Assembly: GCF_028009165.1 (NCBI RefSeq)
Contig: NC_079243.1
Location: 992,001-1,056,000, forward strand
Length of the DNA: 64,000 bases
DNA from: Akanthomyces muscarius
Taxonomy: Eukaryota > Ascomycota > Sordariomycetes > Hypocreales > Cordycipitaceae
Direction: 5' to 3'
In this document: piece by piece, positions 25,303 to 36,900 of the stretch
Numbering within the stretch: the stretch's first letter is position 1
Layout: each line of letters opens with the position of its first letter
The notes under the pieces: model-generated
Told to the model about the DNA's origin: nothing
Databases searched by the model: none
Seen by the model: the letters and a program-made list of their open reading frames with translations, nothing else
Position numbers and translations under genes: made by a program

Positions 25303-25871
25303 GTGATGGGGTATCAAGTAAGCATCCCATCCTCAGCTAACTTCCCACTCCAGTCGACTTACATGCCCCTCAGCGACGGCCTCGACGACGGCGACGGCGG
25401 CCCTTCCAACGAGTGCGAATTTGGCAGGGCCAGGTGTACGCCCGCGGCACCGTCAAGGACGACAAGTTTGGCATCATGTACTCGTGGTACTTCCCCAAGG
25501 ACGTGACCTCGCCCGGCGTCGGCCACCGCCACGACTGGGAGAACATTGTGCTGTGGTTCGACGGCGAGAGCCAGGACCACAAGTATCTCTGCATCGCTAT
25601 CTCCGCCCACGGCGGCTACAAAAAGTACACTGCTGGCGACAAAGCCATGTCCTGGGACGGCGACCGGCCGCTTACTGCCTACGAGAATGAGATTGTCACC
25701 CACCACCACCTCGGTGTCACGGGCAAAAATAGCGGCGACCAGTCGATTCTCGGATAGGAGAGCATTCCAGACGCCGCTTGGAAGGCGGTCGATGGACACA
25801 GCTTTGGAGATGCTGATTTCCCGTTTGGCACCAAAAGCTTTAACAAGCTGATTGGTGATTCCATGCCTTAG
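25303..25871 (+). pseudogene. Broken NLP (necrosis-inducing NPP1-domain) gene
   Basis: The frame from about 25413 reads a large part of an NPP1 domain, including the hallmark GHRHDWE heptapeptide and the preceding MYSWYFPKD strand. It is broken at least twice. The N-terminal portion upstream (about 25363-25430) lies in a different frame, so there is a frameshift near 25410-25430. An in-frame TAG at 25755-25757 then cuts off the last 38 codons, which continue in the same frame to a natural stop at 25869-25871. No signal peptide was found upstream. A short intron-like segment (gtaagc...ctaac...cag) sits at about 25317-25353. NLPs are secreted proteins that bind plant sphingolipids and are cytolytic in many plant pathogens. 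This copy is not expected to be functional. Confidence 0.8.
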
Positions 25872-26064
25872 AATGCTGGCAAATATTGGTGTGTTGGCCG
25901 TGATGCCTTACCAGGTGCTGTTTTCACTGGGTGTACACAGCATGACACTGCACAACCTTACAAGTATTTGGACCGAATAGTACAGAGCACAGTATAATCA
26001 TAAATTGAATGTTACAGTTAGAATTGATGCTGCTTTTTTTTTAATTTGAGCCTGGCACGTTCAA

Positions 26065-27216
26065 TTAGTCATTTATGTGCACCACGGTAAATTCCAAGAC
26101 GATAAACGCGACATATGCCACCAACATGACGGCGCCGATCCAGGGAGCGAACCGCGCCCCAAACCAGACTGTCAGTGTAAAGGCTGCAGTCGATACCCAA
26201 AGAGCCGCGATCTCAAATAACTCGATACTGCCCCTATCCAAGTCGCCCTTGGTCGCTGTCATGATAATGCCGCAGCACAGTGACAGGAGAAAGATGTTGC
26301 TGCCTGCGCAATTGGCGACGAGAATGCCAGGCTGCCCGAGATGCGCACTGATGACAGCGATGAACTTTTCAGGCAGCGTTGTGGCCAGGGCAATGAATAT
26401 AACGCTAAAAAGAACGTCGCTAATTTCGAATGCATCGACAATGTTGATGGCTGCCCTTGAGAGGACATAACCAGCGAGGGAGATGGCAAATAAGCCAAAG
26501 AGAAGGTAGGCCGTATGATAAGTCAGGGTGTGGCTCTGACGGCGAGTTGACGTCTCGTTCTGCTGACCAGAGAGGAGACCAGTGGTGCTATCAACAAGAT
26601 CTTCTTCATCGATGTCATTGACACTGCCAGTTGAAGAGTCAGAGTCGCTGTCAGAGTCCGGAGCCGTCAGCACGCCTTGCACAATGGCAGCAGTGGCGAT
26701 GCCAAAGTAGACGCAAAACGTTGTGATCAGAACAGGCCCAGAAATGAGCCAGACAATCGGCTTGGGGTAGTAAATGATGGGCACTACGGCCGTGGTCAGC
26801 GCAAGCAGAAGCAGCGAATAGATGCGTGCGCTGCGGTCAAACGCAATGGTGCGACCGCGCTCGTAGAAGAGTAGGCCTAGCGAAAAGGCACCCAGGATGT
26901 TGGAGATGGCGGAGCCCACGACATTACCAAGGGCGAGCGAGGCGCGCTTCTGGGCCAAGGCCCCGAGAACGACTGTAAGCTACAGTCTCATGGTCAGTCT
27001 AATCAAGGCGAGTAAAGCGAATGGTAGGACGCTGGTGCGTACCTCTTCCCACTCGGCGCCGGCGGTAAAGAGCGCAACTAGCACAGGCGAGATGCCAATG
27101 CGCGTCGCCACAATGGCCGTGTGCTTGACAAAAGTGTCGGCGCCATACTCCAAGGCAAATAGAGTGGACAGGAATGCACAGATGTTGAATGCAACATCGC
27201 CAGCGTCTGCAATCAT
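26065..27216 (-). CDS. Na+/Ca2+ exchanger-type cation antiporter (CaCA superfamily)
   Basis: Two exons, 27043-27216 and 26065-26979, give 362 residues. The intron (26980-27042, gtacgc...gtag) joins AEWEE to LTVVLGALAQK in frame. The start at 27216 (MIADAGDVAFN) is the first ATG; upstream the frame has only TTG. The two halves carry the alpha-repeats of the family: IGISPVLVALFTAGAEWEE with GNVVGSAISNILGAFSLG in the first, and ISDVLFSVIFIALATTLPEK with ANCAGSNIFLLSL in the second. They are separated by an acidic cytosolic loop (DSDSDSDSSTGS, about residues 165-190). About ten transmembrane helices are visible. The family exchanges calcium (or other cations) for sodium or protons across plasma, vacuolar or other membranes. 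The first alpha-repeat has AEWEE where many exchangers have TSLPE, which is unusual and may alter ion choice. It appears intact. Confidence 0.8.
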
Positions 27217-28066
27217 TGCCGCGAGCCGAGGCGCATGAAGTTGCAAGGATAGAGTTTGGGCGACGGCGCTGGCGCTGACGCCCGAGATCGATATAGTGCA
27301 GTCCCGCGCCGATCAGTCGACTGAATCGGGGCGATATTTGGCATCCATTTCCAACGCCATCATCACCGGCAAACGTACTCTATTGTTTTTTTTATTTTAT
27401 CTATTCAACTTCACTAGCGACCGGTCAGTATAGGACTGTTGCGTCCCTGGACAATTAGTATTACCTCCGGCCAGCATCGCTGCAGTTAAACTAATGCTGT
27501 AAAATATAGGAAGGAAAAAAGTCAACGTCCCAGACAGATGAGGAGCGAGTGGAGAATAATGGAATGTACTAGCACCATGCAAAAAATAAATGGTAGAGTC
27601 TTTCTGGTGCTCAAATCACTTTGTGCGAGGCTGGAGGCACCCGCCACCAATCTGGTGACGGTGCGATGCGCGGGTGTAACTTCCGGGCCGCATTGAACAC
27701 TCCATAAAACTAGATTCCGTCGAAGAGTGTCTCCAATTCTGGTGATGAATCGACGCACAAAACCCTGTGCGCTCTGCCTATCCAGAAGCTTGAGTCTTTG
27801 TGATCCAGCGACTCAGAGTACTGCCTCCCTGCGCAATATTGGTGCGAGGGCGAACAAAGCGCTAACAAGATATTGTCCGTCTCTAGACTCTTGCTTTTAT
27901 CATGAATTATTGTAGCCCATCTACCAAGACTGTAGTGTGATGTTGCAGTCTCTCACCTAAAAACCTCACGAGCACCGTCCTCCATCATAACTATCCATCT
28001 CTGCATACCAAATTCTCTTTTCAGCGTTCAAACCTCAAAGTCAGGGAGCCGTCGCTTGTTGTCGAG
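27217..28066. other. Divergent intergenic region
   Basis: About 850 bp between the exchanger (-) and the orphan gene at 28067 (+). No coding sequence or repeat was recognised. It is likely to contain both promoters. Confidence 0.45.
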
Positions 28067-28726
28067 ATGCTGCCTTTTAATCAAGCGAAAAACAAACTCG
28101 GCGACATCATCGTCCAGTTTGACCGTTTCTCTGTTGCCCTGCAGGGCGTAAAACGGACATATAGTGAGGAGCAGCTCGGGCAGCTAATCTCGGGCATCCA
28201 CGAGTTGGAGCACAAAGCAGGAGATTGCCTGTCGCTGCTTCGGTCCAACAAGCTGAAGGGAGGGGAGCTCAGAGTGCTTAACATGCGAGCCGACGAGCTC
28301 CTGCAGGAACGAGTCAAGCCCGCCGTGAGACACATATTGGCCGGCAGCCTGGATCAGGTCCTGCGGGACAACATGCTCGCCATCTTTAGGGGTAAGCTGC
28401 CAGAGAATCAGTGGCAGTGCACAACCGTGGAGCTTCAGCGCCGTGTCAAGTTGTGTGAGGAGCTGCGAGACTCCCCTTCAACGGTGATTGCTTGGTCGGC
28501 TACTTTTCCCGTGGAAGAATGGCCGAAAATGGACTCGGCGATCTTCTTCGCACTTCTCGAGCGTGTTGAAAGAGAGGTCTTTGTCAAAAGGCTATCGGAT
28601 CAAATCTGCGTCATACTGACTGATCTAGGCCAAGAAGCTCCTCTCAACGAAAGCCAACATTTTATAAGCTTTTTCATGTGTAAGTATCATCATCAATTTC
28701 TAGATCACTCTACTAATCCTTATTAA
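28067..28726 (+). CDS. Orphan helical protein, copy 1 of a local family
   Basis: 219 residues as an unspliced frame. It is largely alpha-helical and charged, with no signal peptide or membrane segment. Residues 105-145 (LRDNMLAIFRGKLPEN, then LCEELRDSPSTVIAW) align with the gene at 30475, so the two are paralogues. A good donor (gtaagt at 28680), a TACTAAT branch site and a ttaag acceptor (28725-28727) suggest an intron near the 3' end. Splicing there would replace the last 15 residues with about 8 others, ending at 28753. I cannot decide between the two ends. Function unknown. Confidence 0.6.
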   Translation: MLPFNQAKNKLGDIIVQFDRFSVALQGVKRTYSEEQLGQLISGIHELEHKAGDCLSLLRSNKLKGGELRVLNMRADELLQERVKPAVRHILAGSLDQVLRDNMLAIFRGKLPENQWQCTTVELQRRVKLCEELRDSPSTVIAWSATFPVEEWPKMDSAIFFALLERVEREVFVKRLSDQICVILTDLGQEAPLNESQHFISFFMCKYHHQFLDHSTNPY

Positions 28727-29119
28727 GGGGTGACTATTTTAAAATCGTATTGAGATAGATGTTATAAAGCAAAGCTTCATTGGAGCATAGCTTGATACGG
28801 ACTCGGTCTACCAACGTGCGTGTGTTCGAGATGGGCCATCTAGCTACCTAGTCCTAGGGCTACAGGCAGCTCACTGTATTCCGACGTAATGAAACGTTAC
28901 AAAAAGACTCGGCCTCTTATACGCCGTTTTGGAAAATAATGTACTGCAATTGCCATGCCCTGGTCCAAGATATGGCGGTTTCGGCACATTGGCGTCCAAC
29001 TCTTGCTATCGCTGAATTGGTAATAATACCCGAAGCCCTCTCCTCCTACTTTACTGCGAATATTCCGTATATTCTCACGCACAATTTCCAAAGGCATAAA
29101 TAGCATAAATAAAACAGCC
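28727..29119. other. Intergenic region
   Basis: No gene seen. The spacer separates the orphan gene from the pseudogene that begins at 29120. Confidence 0.4.
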
Positions 29120-29721
29120 ATGCCGCGATTCACACCTATTGACATGACGCAGTTCGCGGCCACCAAGGCGGCAACTGCCTACCCCGGTTTACCGACGGAC
29201 GTGCCGTGGCCACCTGGAAGGCCCTCGCTGCGCTGGAGCACCTCGCGAGGCACGACGGCAGCCATGACTAAGGCTACTGTTGGGGTTACACTGTTCTTCT
29301 CACCGTCTACGGGCCGGGGTCCGACGAAAAGGTTGCGCAAGTCCTGACGCGTCTGGCCGCCTACGCCGAGCGCGATGCTACGTGGCCCTGACACCAGCCC
29401 GACGCCAGCCCAAACGAGGAGCTCTGGAGCCTCTACTCCTTCGAGTTGGTGCAAGATGAGCAGGGCCTCTCGGGACTGACTGAGAATGGGGCCGGGGAGA
29501 GGTTCGACGCCTGCATCGCGCAGAATCGCCGGCCCGTGGAAGGGAGACGTGAGCGTAATAGCAGACTCATGCTCTGCCTGATGCTCGAAAAGGAGAGCAT
29601 CGACAACATTCTCGCTGTCTCAAAGGATCTCTAGGCCCGCAACCCCTACAGGATTGGTGAAGAAGACGAAGGTGTTCCTTACGTCAAGCTCATCTCGGAT
29701 CGAATGAAGAAGGAAGATGAG
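29120..29721 (+). pseudogene. Degenerate fungal hypothetical gene with three in-frame stops
   Basis: A start-like ATG at 29120 opens a frame that shifts near 29190-29200. A second frame then reads continuous protein-like sequence (AVATWKALAALEHLARHD, GYTVLLTVYGPGSDEKV, NEELWSLYSFELVQDEQG, LMLCLMLEKESIDNILAV) up to a donor-like gtaggt at 29722. It is interrupted by TAA at 29269, TGA at 29389 and TAG at 29632, all in the same frame. The TAG and TGA fit C-to-T changes of CAG and CGA. It resembles a common fungal family of unknown function with a conserved CLMLD/E-ESI motif. It is almost certainly dead. Confidence 0.65.
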
Positions 29722-30474
29722 GTAGGTCAAGGCAGATACTGACTAAGAGCGGGCATCATGGATTTCCTATGGCCAGTATACTTCTTCCCCAAAGATCCGC
29801 ATGTTTGGATCGAAGAGCTGGGCTGATTAGATTCGAAAGCCAGAGTCCAAAATCTCTAAGGCTTGCCGACACTTTGGTTTAATAAGTGCGTGGCGGGATG
29901 CCTATCTGCATTGAACAAGCCAGAGAAAAAAGGGAACAACCCGAGAAACACGCCATCCAGCTATTGACTTTGCAAGCGGCTGCCCTTGCGACACAGAAAG
30001 CGGGCTGCAATTGTGACGATGGCGCCGAGCGGGTAGAATGAAACGGGTGCGATGTGGCGGATGCAAGAACCCGGATGCAAGGGAGCTCATGGAGGCTGCA
30101 GCCCTACCTCGCGTGCTCCTACAGGCCAGTCTACGATAAATTTACCGCGTGGCCAAACAAGCCACGCATTGGACAACCCACAAGTCATTAGGCGCTTGTA
30201 CAGCGACGGATCGTTCGTTTAGAGCCCCATGTTAGTTACCACGATGCGCCTTGTTCCACGACGGGCATTCGTTAAGCGGGCGATATGAACGACCATAACA
30301 TAATATCTATATATCCCCCGGGTCTCCAGATGAAGGCGGCATAGTATCTCTGCCTCTGAACAAATTAACCAGCCTGGAATGCTCATCCATCATAGGTATT
30401 TCTTCGACTCTGCACTGACTAGCCCAACCCAACTTCAAATCATTAAACCCAGAGAATAGCAATCTCTTAGCACG
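29722..30474. other. Intergenic region
   Basis: No gene supported. Short shadow frames occur only on the minus strand (29902-30090, 30307-30474). The region leads into the orphan paralogue at 30475. Confidence 0.4.
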
Positions 30475-30993
30475 ATGGACTCGCCTACACAGATGGCGTA
30501 CCAGTCGCTCCTGAGAGTAGTCCATCTCCTCGTTGACAAGTTTGAACAGCTTCGCCCTTTCATCCGCGGGGCGCTGCAGTTCCCACGCGACCAAGTCTTC
30601 AGCCTCTGGCGGGCAGTCAGCGCCCTGGCGTTGCCCGTCAACGAGGCCCAGTCGCAGCTCCTCGCCGAGGCCGTCACGCGGGACAACGCGACGCACGACT
30701 CCATGCAGAATCTGTACTCCGAGGGGCTCGTGCCAGAGATCGGGCGAGTCCACAGCGCCGACATGGCAGAGTCGGTTCTGGCGGAGAACTTGGCCGTAAT
30801 CTTTGTCCTCAACGGTGAGCTACCGAAAGAGACTGCCGACAGGGATCAGAGCACTGGGTATGCGCCGCAGATGTGTCAAAAGCTCCGAAATGCTCACCCC
30901 GCTGCCCTTGTCGCTTGGTAGCTGTATTTCCACGCGAGTTCCTGGACGAAAATGCCAGATTGGTTGTTCATGGCCTTTTTCAGTACATCAATA
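30475..30993 (+). pseudogene. Orphan protein, copy 2 (frameshifted paralogue of 28067)
   Basis: The frame from the ATG at 30475 gives 148 residues ending in HPAALVAW. Its last half (LAENLAVIFVLNGELPKE, then QKLRNAHPAALVAW) matches copy 1 (LRDNMLAIFRGKLPEN ... CEELRDSPSTVIAW). Copy 1 continues with a further segment beginning SATFP. In copy 2 the matching continuation exists immediately downstream but is one frame over (about 30925-30985, with FPREFLDENARLVVHG), so a single-base deletion after VAW truncates the protein. It then runs into the AT-rich block. It could be a truncated but expressed protein, a pseudogene or an assembly error. Function unknown. Confidence 0.5.
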
Positions 30994-30999
30994 GTAAAT

Positions 31000-32350
31000 A
31001 ACTAACTCTATACTAAACTTGCCTAATATAGCCTAGGTGTAAGCAGGGCCTCTTTCCGTCTCGTAATAGGCGCTATAGCTAGAGACGTAAGGATCACTAA
31101 GGGCATAAATGGTGTAGCTCGAGTTATCTGCTTATAGATATCAGCGTGGATCTAGTCTCGCGAGTGCCGTCGTAGAAAGATGTAAGAGCCGCAAAACTCA
31201 GCTGAGCCATGAGATCATCAATGCAGCAACCGCTGACTATACGACGATGGCTGCGTGGTAGGTTTATCGGCCGACCATATAAGGCGCCGTTTCAGCTTGT
31301 CGTGTATAAGCGCTCTAAGTGCTAGTATCGGCGTCTTCTGAAGTGTTGTCTCTGTATATAGCTGCGACTATAGCGTATACCCTGTGCTTCCACTAAGGCG
31401 GTAATAAGATAGAGTATTACCTTTAAGTAGGGCTAGGCTTTATAGAAGCTATAGGAAGATCTAGTGTAGTTAAGGACTGTTAAGTTTACTAGTAATGTCT
31501 GCTATATATATAGCCTTTATAGGACCTAAAAGGATCTAAGGGCTACCTCTAACCTATATATTAACAATATAATAAATTTCTCTCTAGTTGCTAGGGTAGA
31601 GGAGTATAATAATATAAACTATAGATTACTTAGTAGTTCTAGCTCTAAGTCTAAATATAACTCTAATAGTAATAGTAGTAGTAGGGAAGACTCTAACTTC
31701 TAAGATAATAGTATAGATAATAGTAATAATAAGGAGGGGGCAATTATACTGCCCTTATCTTATATAGAGTTAGGCTATATAAGCCTAGTAAGCGATTTTA
31801 ATATAAAGAGTAGCTAAGAGGAGCAGGCTACCATAAAGCCTATATAAGACAAATAGCTAGATGTTATACTATAATTCTGTCTTTTTATAGCTATAAAAGA
31901 GTTAAATAATAGTTAAGTAAGCTTTATACTACTTATCTACTTTAGCACTATATATAGCCTTTCTAGTAATAATAGGGCTAAATTTACACGCCTAGCTACC
32001 TATATAATACACCTTTTAGGCTTTATCTATTATACACGCCTTATCATTCTAGAAGGTATCCTACCTTAAATAGCTTAGAAGTATATAGTCTACTAGGACA
32101 GCTAAGACATAGCTAGCTTAACCTCCTCTACTATATACGATATAGGAAGATATATAATAGTACCCTTACGCCTTTTAGTGAGTTTTTAGCCTCTTAGTGT
32201 ATAGTATAAGTCTAAGCCGTATAGATAGCTCTGCGTTTCTCTTTAAGTGGAGTGAGGATAGGGAGGAGATCTCCTAGGATAGGAACCACTATTTGACTAT
32301 AGACGGGTTTTTATAACCTCCTAGCTGCAGCGACTAAACAGGTTACCAAG
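31000..32350. repeat. AT-rich RIP-affected block
   Basis: The sequence abruptly becomes rich in TA dinucleotides (repeated ctata, tagta, ataat strings) with no usable reading frame, then returns to normal composition at about 32345. This is typical of a transposable element mutated by RIP. The original element cannot be identified by eye. It lies between two broken genes. Confidence 0.65.
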
Positions 32351-32354
32351 CAGA

Positions 32355-32570
32355 GTGGAGCACTTGCTATATAGCTGGCAACCTCTGCAACCGCGGGTCC
32401 GGGAACTCCGAGACGGAATCTCAGAAAGGTCTGCCGGCTACTCCTTCGTGACAGACCCCGCCAACGGGTTGTCGAGCGCGTACATACAGCTTGCTGAAAA
32501 GAGCATTGAATTCTTTTCGCGAGTTAATAGCTTTGCTTTGAGAGGCCGCCGCCGCGGCTGTTTTGTATGA
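32355..32570 (+). pseudogene. Possible fragment of a subtelomeric RecQ-like helicase gene
   Basis: The 71-residue frame (LLYSWQPLQPRVRELRDGIS, then GYSFVTDPANGLSSAYIQLA) directly abuts the RIP block. The phrase 'F-V-x-D-P-x-N-G-L' followed by helical sequence resembles the N-terminal region of long fungal helicase-like proteins associated with telomeres and transposons. That match is from memory and weak. It has no start context of its own and stops in frame, so it is at best a remnant. Confidence 0.3.
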
Positions 32571-32763
32571 AGAGCCTTCTTCCGAGGCTTGGAGCTGTCG
32601 GCGCCTAGATGGCAAGCGAGGTCCGAACCGGAGTTGATTTCTCTTCAGTTCAAGGCCTCGTAAGCTCGAGCGGTTTGGTGCAGTCGAAGCCGAAGTCAGC
32701 TTTTTCTGGTAAGTCTGAACTTTTTCTTCCCAAGTAAGTACTGCAGCAGCAGAATGACAGCCA

Positions 32764-33803
32764 GTTCTACCAACAACGAGCACGCCTCTTCGAGTGCCAC
32801 AGCGGCACCAAGAATACGGTATTGCGCCTACAACCTGCTCAGACGTTGTAGATCACGACGACAGATTACCTGCTCCAACTCTAACACCTTCGTCTCCGTT
32901 CCAAACCCCTGCACTTGGAGCGGCAGGTGGGAGTCACAAAAAAAAGTCGTTTGATCTGGTTCATGCCATCTGCGCCAGCCTCGAAAATACCGAAAAAGAC
33001 GAGCGGCTGTACCTGGCCTATGCCGAGCGCGGCATCTCACGCACCCAAGACGAGCGCTACGCCGAAGCCGAAGACGACTTTTCCGCAGCGCTGTGTCTCT
33101 GACACGCTCTCGAAGGACCATTACGTGCCGCGGTCGGGTGAGGCAAATCTGGGATGGGCGTTGCTGGCGCAGGGGAAATACGACGACTGCGACAAGCTGC
33201 TGCTGGCGAGCCGAGCGGCGAGAGAAGCCACGCTGGGGAAAAATGACCGCGAGTCGGCGCGCACGGGGTTGCTGCTCTCCGTGCTAGGGAATTTGCGCGC
33301 AAAACAGGAGAAGTTGGACGAGGCCCAGGAGTATCATACCAGGGCGTGGACGCACATGCGGGACGGTGGCAGAGCGCGATTCGTACACAGCGCGGGCGGC
33401 GCACAAGGTTGCCGAGCATCTTTTTCGAAAAGGCCGCCTACAAAAAGCAATGTAAGAACTGTGCTATTCCTTTGCCATTTTGCGCTTTCCACCTTTATTT
33501 ATTACCCCACATCCCCCCAAGACTCTGTCCGTGGCTAACCATTTCTACTTTAGAGACATTGTCAATGCCGCTCTCGCGACATGATCCGTCGACGCCAGCG
33601 CCCACAAACCAGAAGTCGCGCGAACTACATTCCTCAAAGGCAGGATATTTCAGGCCATGGGCCAAGCGCAAAAGGCGGCCATTGCTACGCGCGTCGCGTG
33701 CCGGCTGCGGAAAGAGGTGACGGAAGAGGACAGAGATGCGGCGTCGCTTACAATGGCAGACTTTGATCAGATTGTGGCCGTTTGGTTACGTTGGTATTTA
33801 TAG
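32764..33803 (+). pseudogene. Broken TPR-repeat protein gene
   Basis: Protein-like sequence is spread over several frames. The frame ending at 33102 reads FDLVHAICASLENTEKDERL, then YAEAEDDFSAAL. From about 33095 a second frame reads ANLGWALLAQGKYDDCDKLL, then a repeat-like LLSVLGNLRAKQEKLDEAQE. A third frame from about 33360 reads ERDSYTARAAHKVAEHLFRK up to an intron-like segment (33452-33553, gtaaga...ctttag). A last exon ends at 33803 and carries an in-frame TGA at 33582-33584. The helical pairs with W/L/G/Y/A/F/P-like spacing are tetratricopeptide repeats. At least two frameshifts and one stop show it is decayed. TPR proteins of this kind in fungi are usually scaffolds or parts of NLR-like proteins; no specific role can be given. 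Confidence 0.6.
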
Positions 33804-33942
33804 TTGCAGGATACAAGGTGCCATGTTTTCTTCGGTTGACGTGTACGGTACTATTCCCTAGCCGAAGCTCATAATTTACCACCAACTAGCAGCAATAACC
33901 TCGCCCAGGCTACGATCCTCTTAACAAGCTAACGCCCACTAA

Positions 33943-36900
33943 TCATAGTTTGCACATTCCCTGCATGTTCTTCATGGTTTTCGTGTCCCTGACAAACGCC
34001 TTTGGCATGGCTTCAATCTTGTCCCGCTTCAAGTCCCGCCACTCGGCCGACGCTGATCGAAATGCTCCTCTCAGCCCGGCCGCATCAAAGATGATGCCGA
34101 ATATGTCGCTCAGGGCGTTGCCGGGATGTTCAATGGCGTCGTAAATATTGTAGCCAATGTCTGCAAAGGCGCCCGCCAAGTTGAGGATGGTGCGCAGCAG
34201 CGCGAGGGTCGTGCCCAACGCCTCGCCCACAAAGGGCACAAAGAACAAGACGGCACCGATAATGGCCGCGATGCCCTCTTGGCGGTCCTCTTCAATCTTT
34301 TGATTCGCCACCTTGACAATGTCCTGCATGCTCGTCACCGCGGCGCTCATGGACATGGCGGGAAACGCGAGCGTATTGGCAACGTCTGCCCAGGATCCGC
34401 CGCAGTAGAGGCTGGCCATGTCCATTTGCACGTCGGTTTCTTTCAGGAGGTCTTTTGTCTTGTCATAGGCCGTCTTGATGACTTGTGAAGGGTCGTCGAG
34501 AGGGAAATCGCGCTTAATCTGGGGGTAACCACGCCAAAACACATCCGTGTCCTTTTGGCACTGAATCAGGTTTTTGCCGCCATCGTCTTGCTGATTGAGG
34601 ATGCACCCGTAATTCTGGTAGACGTCAAAGTCGACAAGCTCTATCCAATCTCGAACGACGCCGTACTTGTCTTCCAAAGTCTTGTGAAACTTGTCCGCGT
34701 CATCCAGGTACCAGTTCAAGGGGTCGGGGCTGTCGTCGAGGTAGGTTGGGCACCCCGTAGGAGCGTCCTTGCCGTCGCTGCACACGGTCGGAGAGCTTTG
34801 GTTGTTGCCGGTGCAGGGCAAATGGAGGCAGGGATTGGCCGGATTATTGCCTGGATACGAGTTGCTGCAGCGATTGCAGCATATCTTGGCCTCTGGCTTG
34901 CCACAGTGCCAACCAACGGCTTCGTCCTCCATCATGTACTTGTGCAGCTGCGTCATGGCCTGCGTCTGCACAAGACTGCGGTAAATGACAAATTTCGAAT
35001 GATAGTCGTCTTTGATAATGTCATCGTACTTGTGCATGCTGTCGGTGAGATTGTGTACCCATGCTTTAGAGAGGTATTCATTCAGGCATCCCTGATCAAA
35101 GGAACCAGCGTCGTACGCAGCCGAGATTTGATCAAGCGACTCGTACTGGTCGTTGCAAACAGGAGGCTGGCCAAAATCCGAGTCATCAATGCCGTCGTCA
35201 TCGTCGTCGTTTGTTCGTGAGCCACTAGTAGCCAAAAGTCAGCATTCATTGTCAAGAAAAAAGGAACCAAAAAAAAAGGAAAAAAAAGAAAAGAAGAAAC
35301 GCCGGCGCCCCAATCAACGTACTGTCCCGTAGAAGCAAGCAGCCAGGCGTTGACGACCGATGTAAACGGGTGCTGATTCGTGTTTGTGTTGTCCTTGGCC
35401 AAGACGGGCTGGTCTTTGCCGTGGTTGATCATTTCGACGGTGCCAATCGTGTATAGGTTGTACAACCAAACCTGGCCGCTGTTCTTAATGCTCACCACCC
35501 TCTGCTGGCAATCTTGCGTATCCACGCAGGGCTGGACATAGCGTTGGAACCAGTTGTAGAGCCCGGCACCGTAGACTCGCACGTTAGTGCTGCCGAGGAT
35601 GGACAAGCCCCACGCTGCTGCGCAGTGGGGGTTGGAGTGGTCGCAGTCTGCAAAGTCTGGGTCTGAGGGGAAATAGCCATGGTTTTTGAAGGGTGCTGGA
35701 GCTTGTGGATCAGGGAGGAAATAGGGGCTCTCTGTTTGAATCTATATTTTCAAGTTGGTCAGTCGCGATGCTCGCGCAGAGAGAGAAAACCAGCAGTTGC
35801 TCACCATGGACATGACCACGTTTTCGGCTTCATAAACCATGTATTGGTACAGGACCGAATGCTCAGACGATGTGCCATATAGCCAGACTGGACCCCCTGT
35901 ACTCTCAATCAAAATGCCTAAGGTTGGTCAGCAACGCGTTCCCTAAGATACCATTAAACGGCTTCAGGCAATTACCTCGGGCCACGTAAATGTCAATCTG
36001 TGTTTGACTTGGGCCGCCATCCAACTCGTGGTCAGCAACCCATGCCCAGACATTCTCCAGGTATCCTGACGATGATGAGGTCATGTGAAGCATCAATGCC
36101 CCTGCAATACAGTTGGGGTTGACCGACCCGGTGAGCTTTGGGCAGTCTGATTGTTGCAAATGCGACCCGGCTGCACCGCCAATTCGGAAATGCACATCTA
36201 AAATTGCAGTTAGATTGATGTCCGTCTAGCAGAAATGAGATGGGCGCCGATAATGATGAAGAGGGCGTAGGGTGGGGGTCGAGGCTCATTGAAATTAAGC
36301 AACAACTCAAAAGACTTACCCCACATGGCCGCTGAACCTTGCTTGTCTTGTGCCGCATTCCATTCCATCAAGACGGCGCCAGCAGTTGGCCCCTGCACCG
36401 TCAAAAGTAGATCCTGAATCTCAACTGATCCAGTCTCGCCGTCTTTGCCAACAGAGATTAGGGGCCGGGGATTGGAAGCGTCTTGAAAAGCCTATCAAAA
36501 GTCAGAGTGACGTTTTCTTGGCTACGAAAGCACATCATGGCGGACTTACGGCTCCTTTTGCGACCAACTGAGACCAGCATTCGCCGACAACTATAGATCC
36601 AGTTGGGAACTAGCGAAATTAGAAGTTAGTCAATCGCTGTGCGTAGCAGAGTCAAACGCGTAGACTCCTTACATTGATACGATCGGTCAAGATGTAAGAC
36701 CCCATTGGAATATACAGAGCTTTACCGTGATCGTACGCAACGGCTGCAGCCAGAGCCAACCCAAAAGTGTCATCAGTTACACCATCGCCTAATGTGCCAT
36801 AGGTTAGAATGCACATTCTGCATAGCTGGTTTCCGCAACGACTGGGAGAGGTGCAACTTACCTTTGGTAGCAAAATGAGCATTCACAAAAAAGTCTGCTG

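Noticed and set aside
34555..35220. 221-codon plus-strand frame
   Set aside because: It is antisense to the last exon of the GH55 gene, which is well supported by splicing and protein features.
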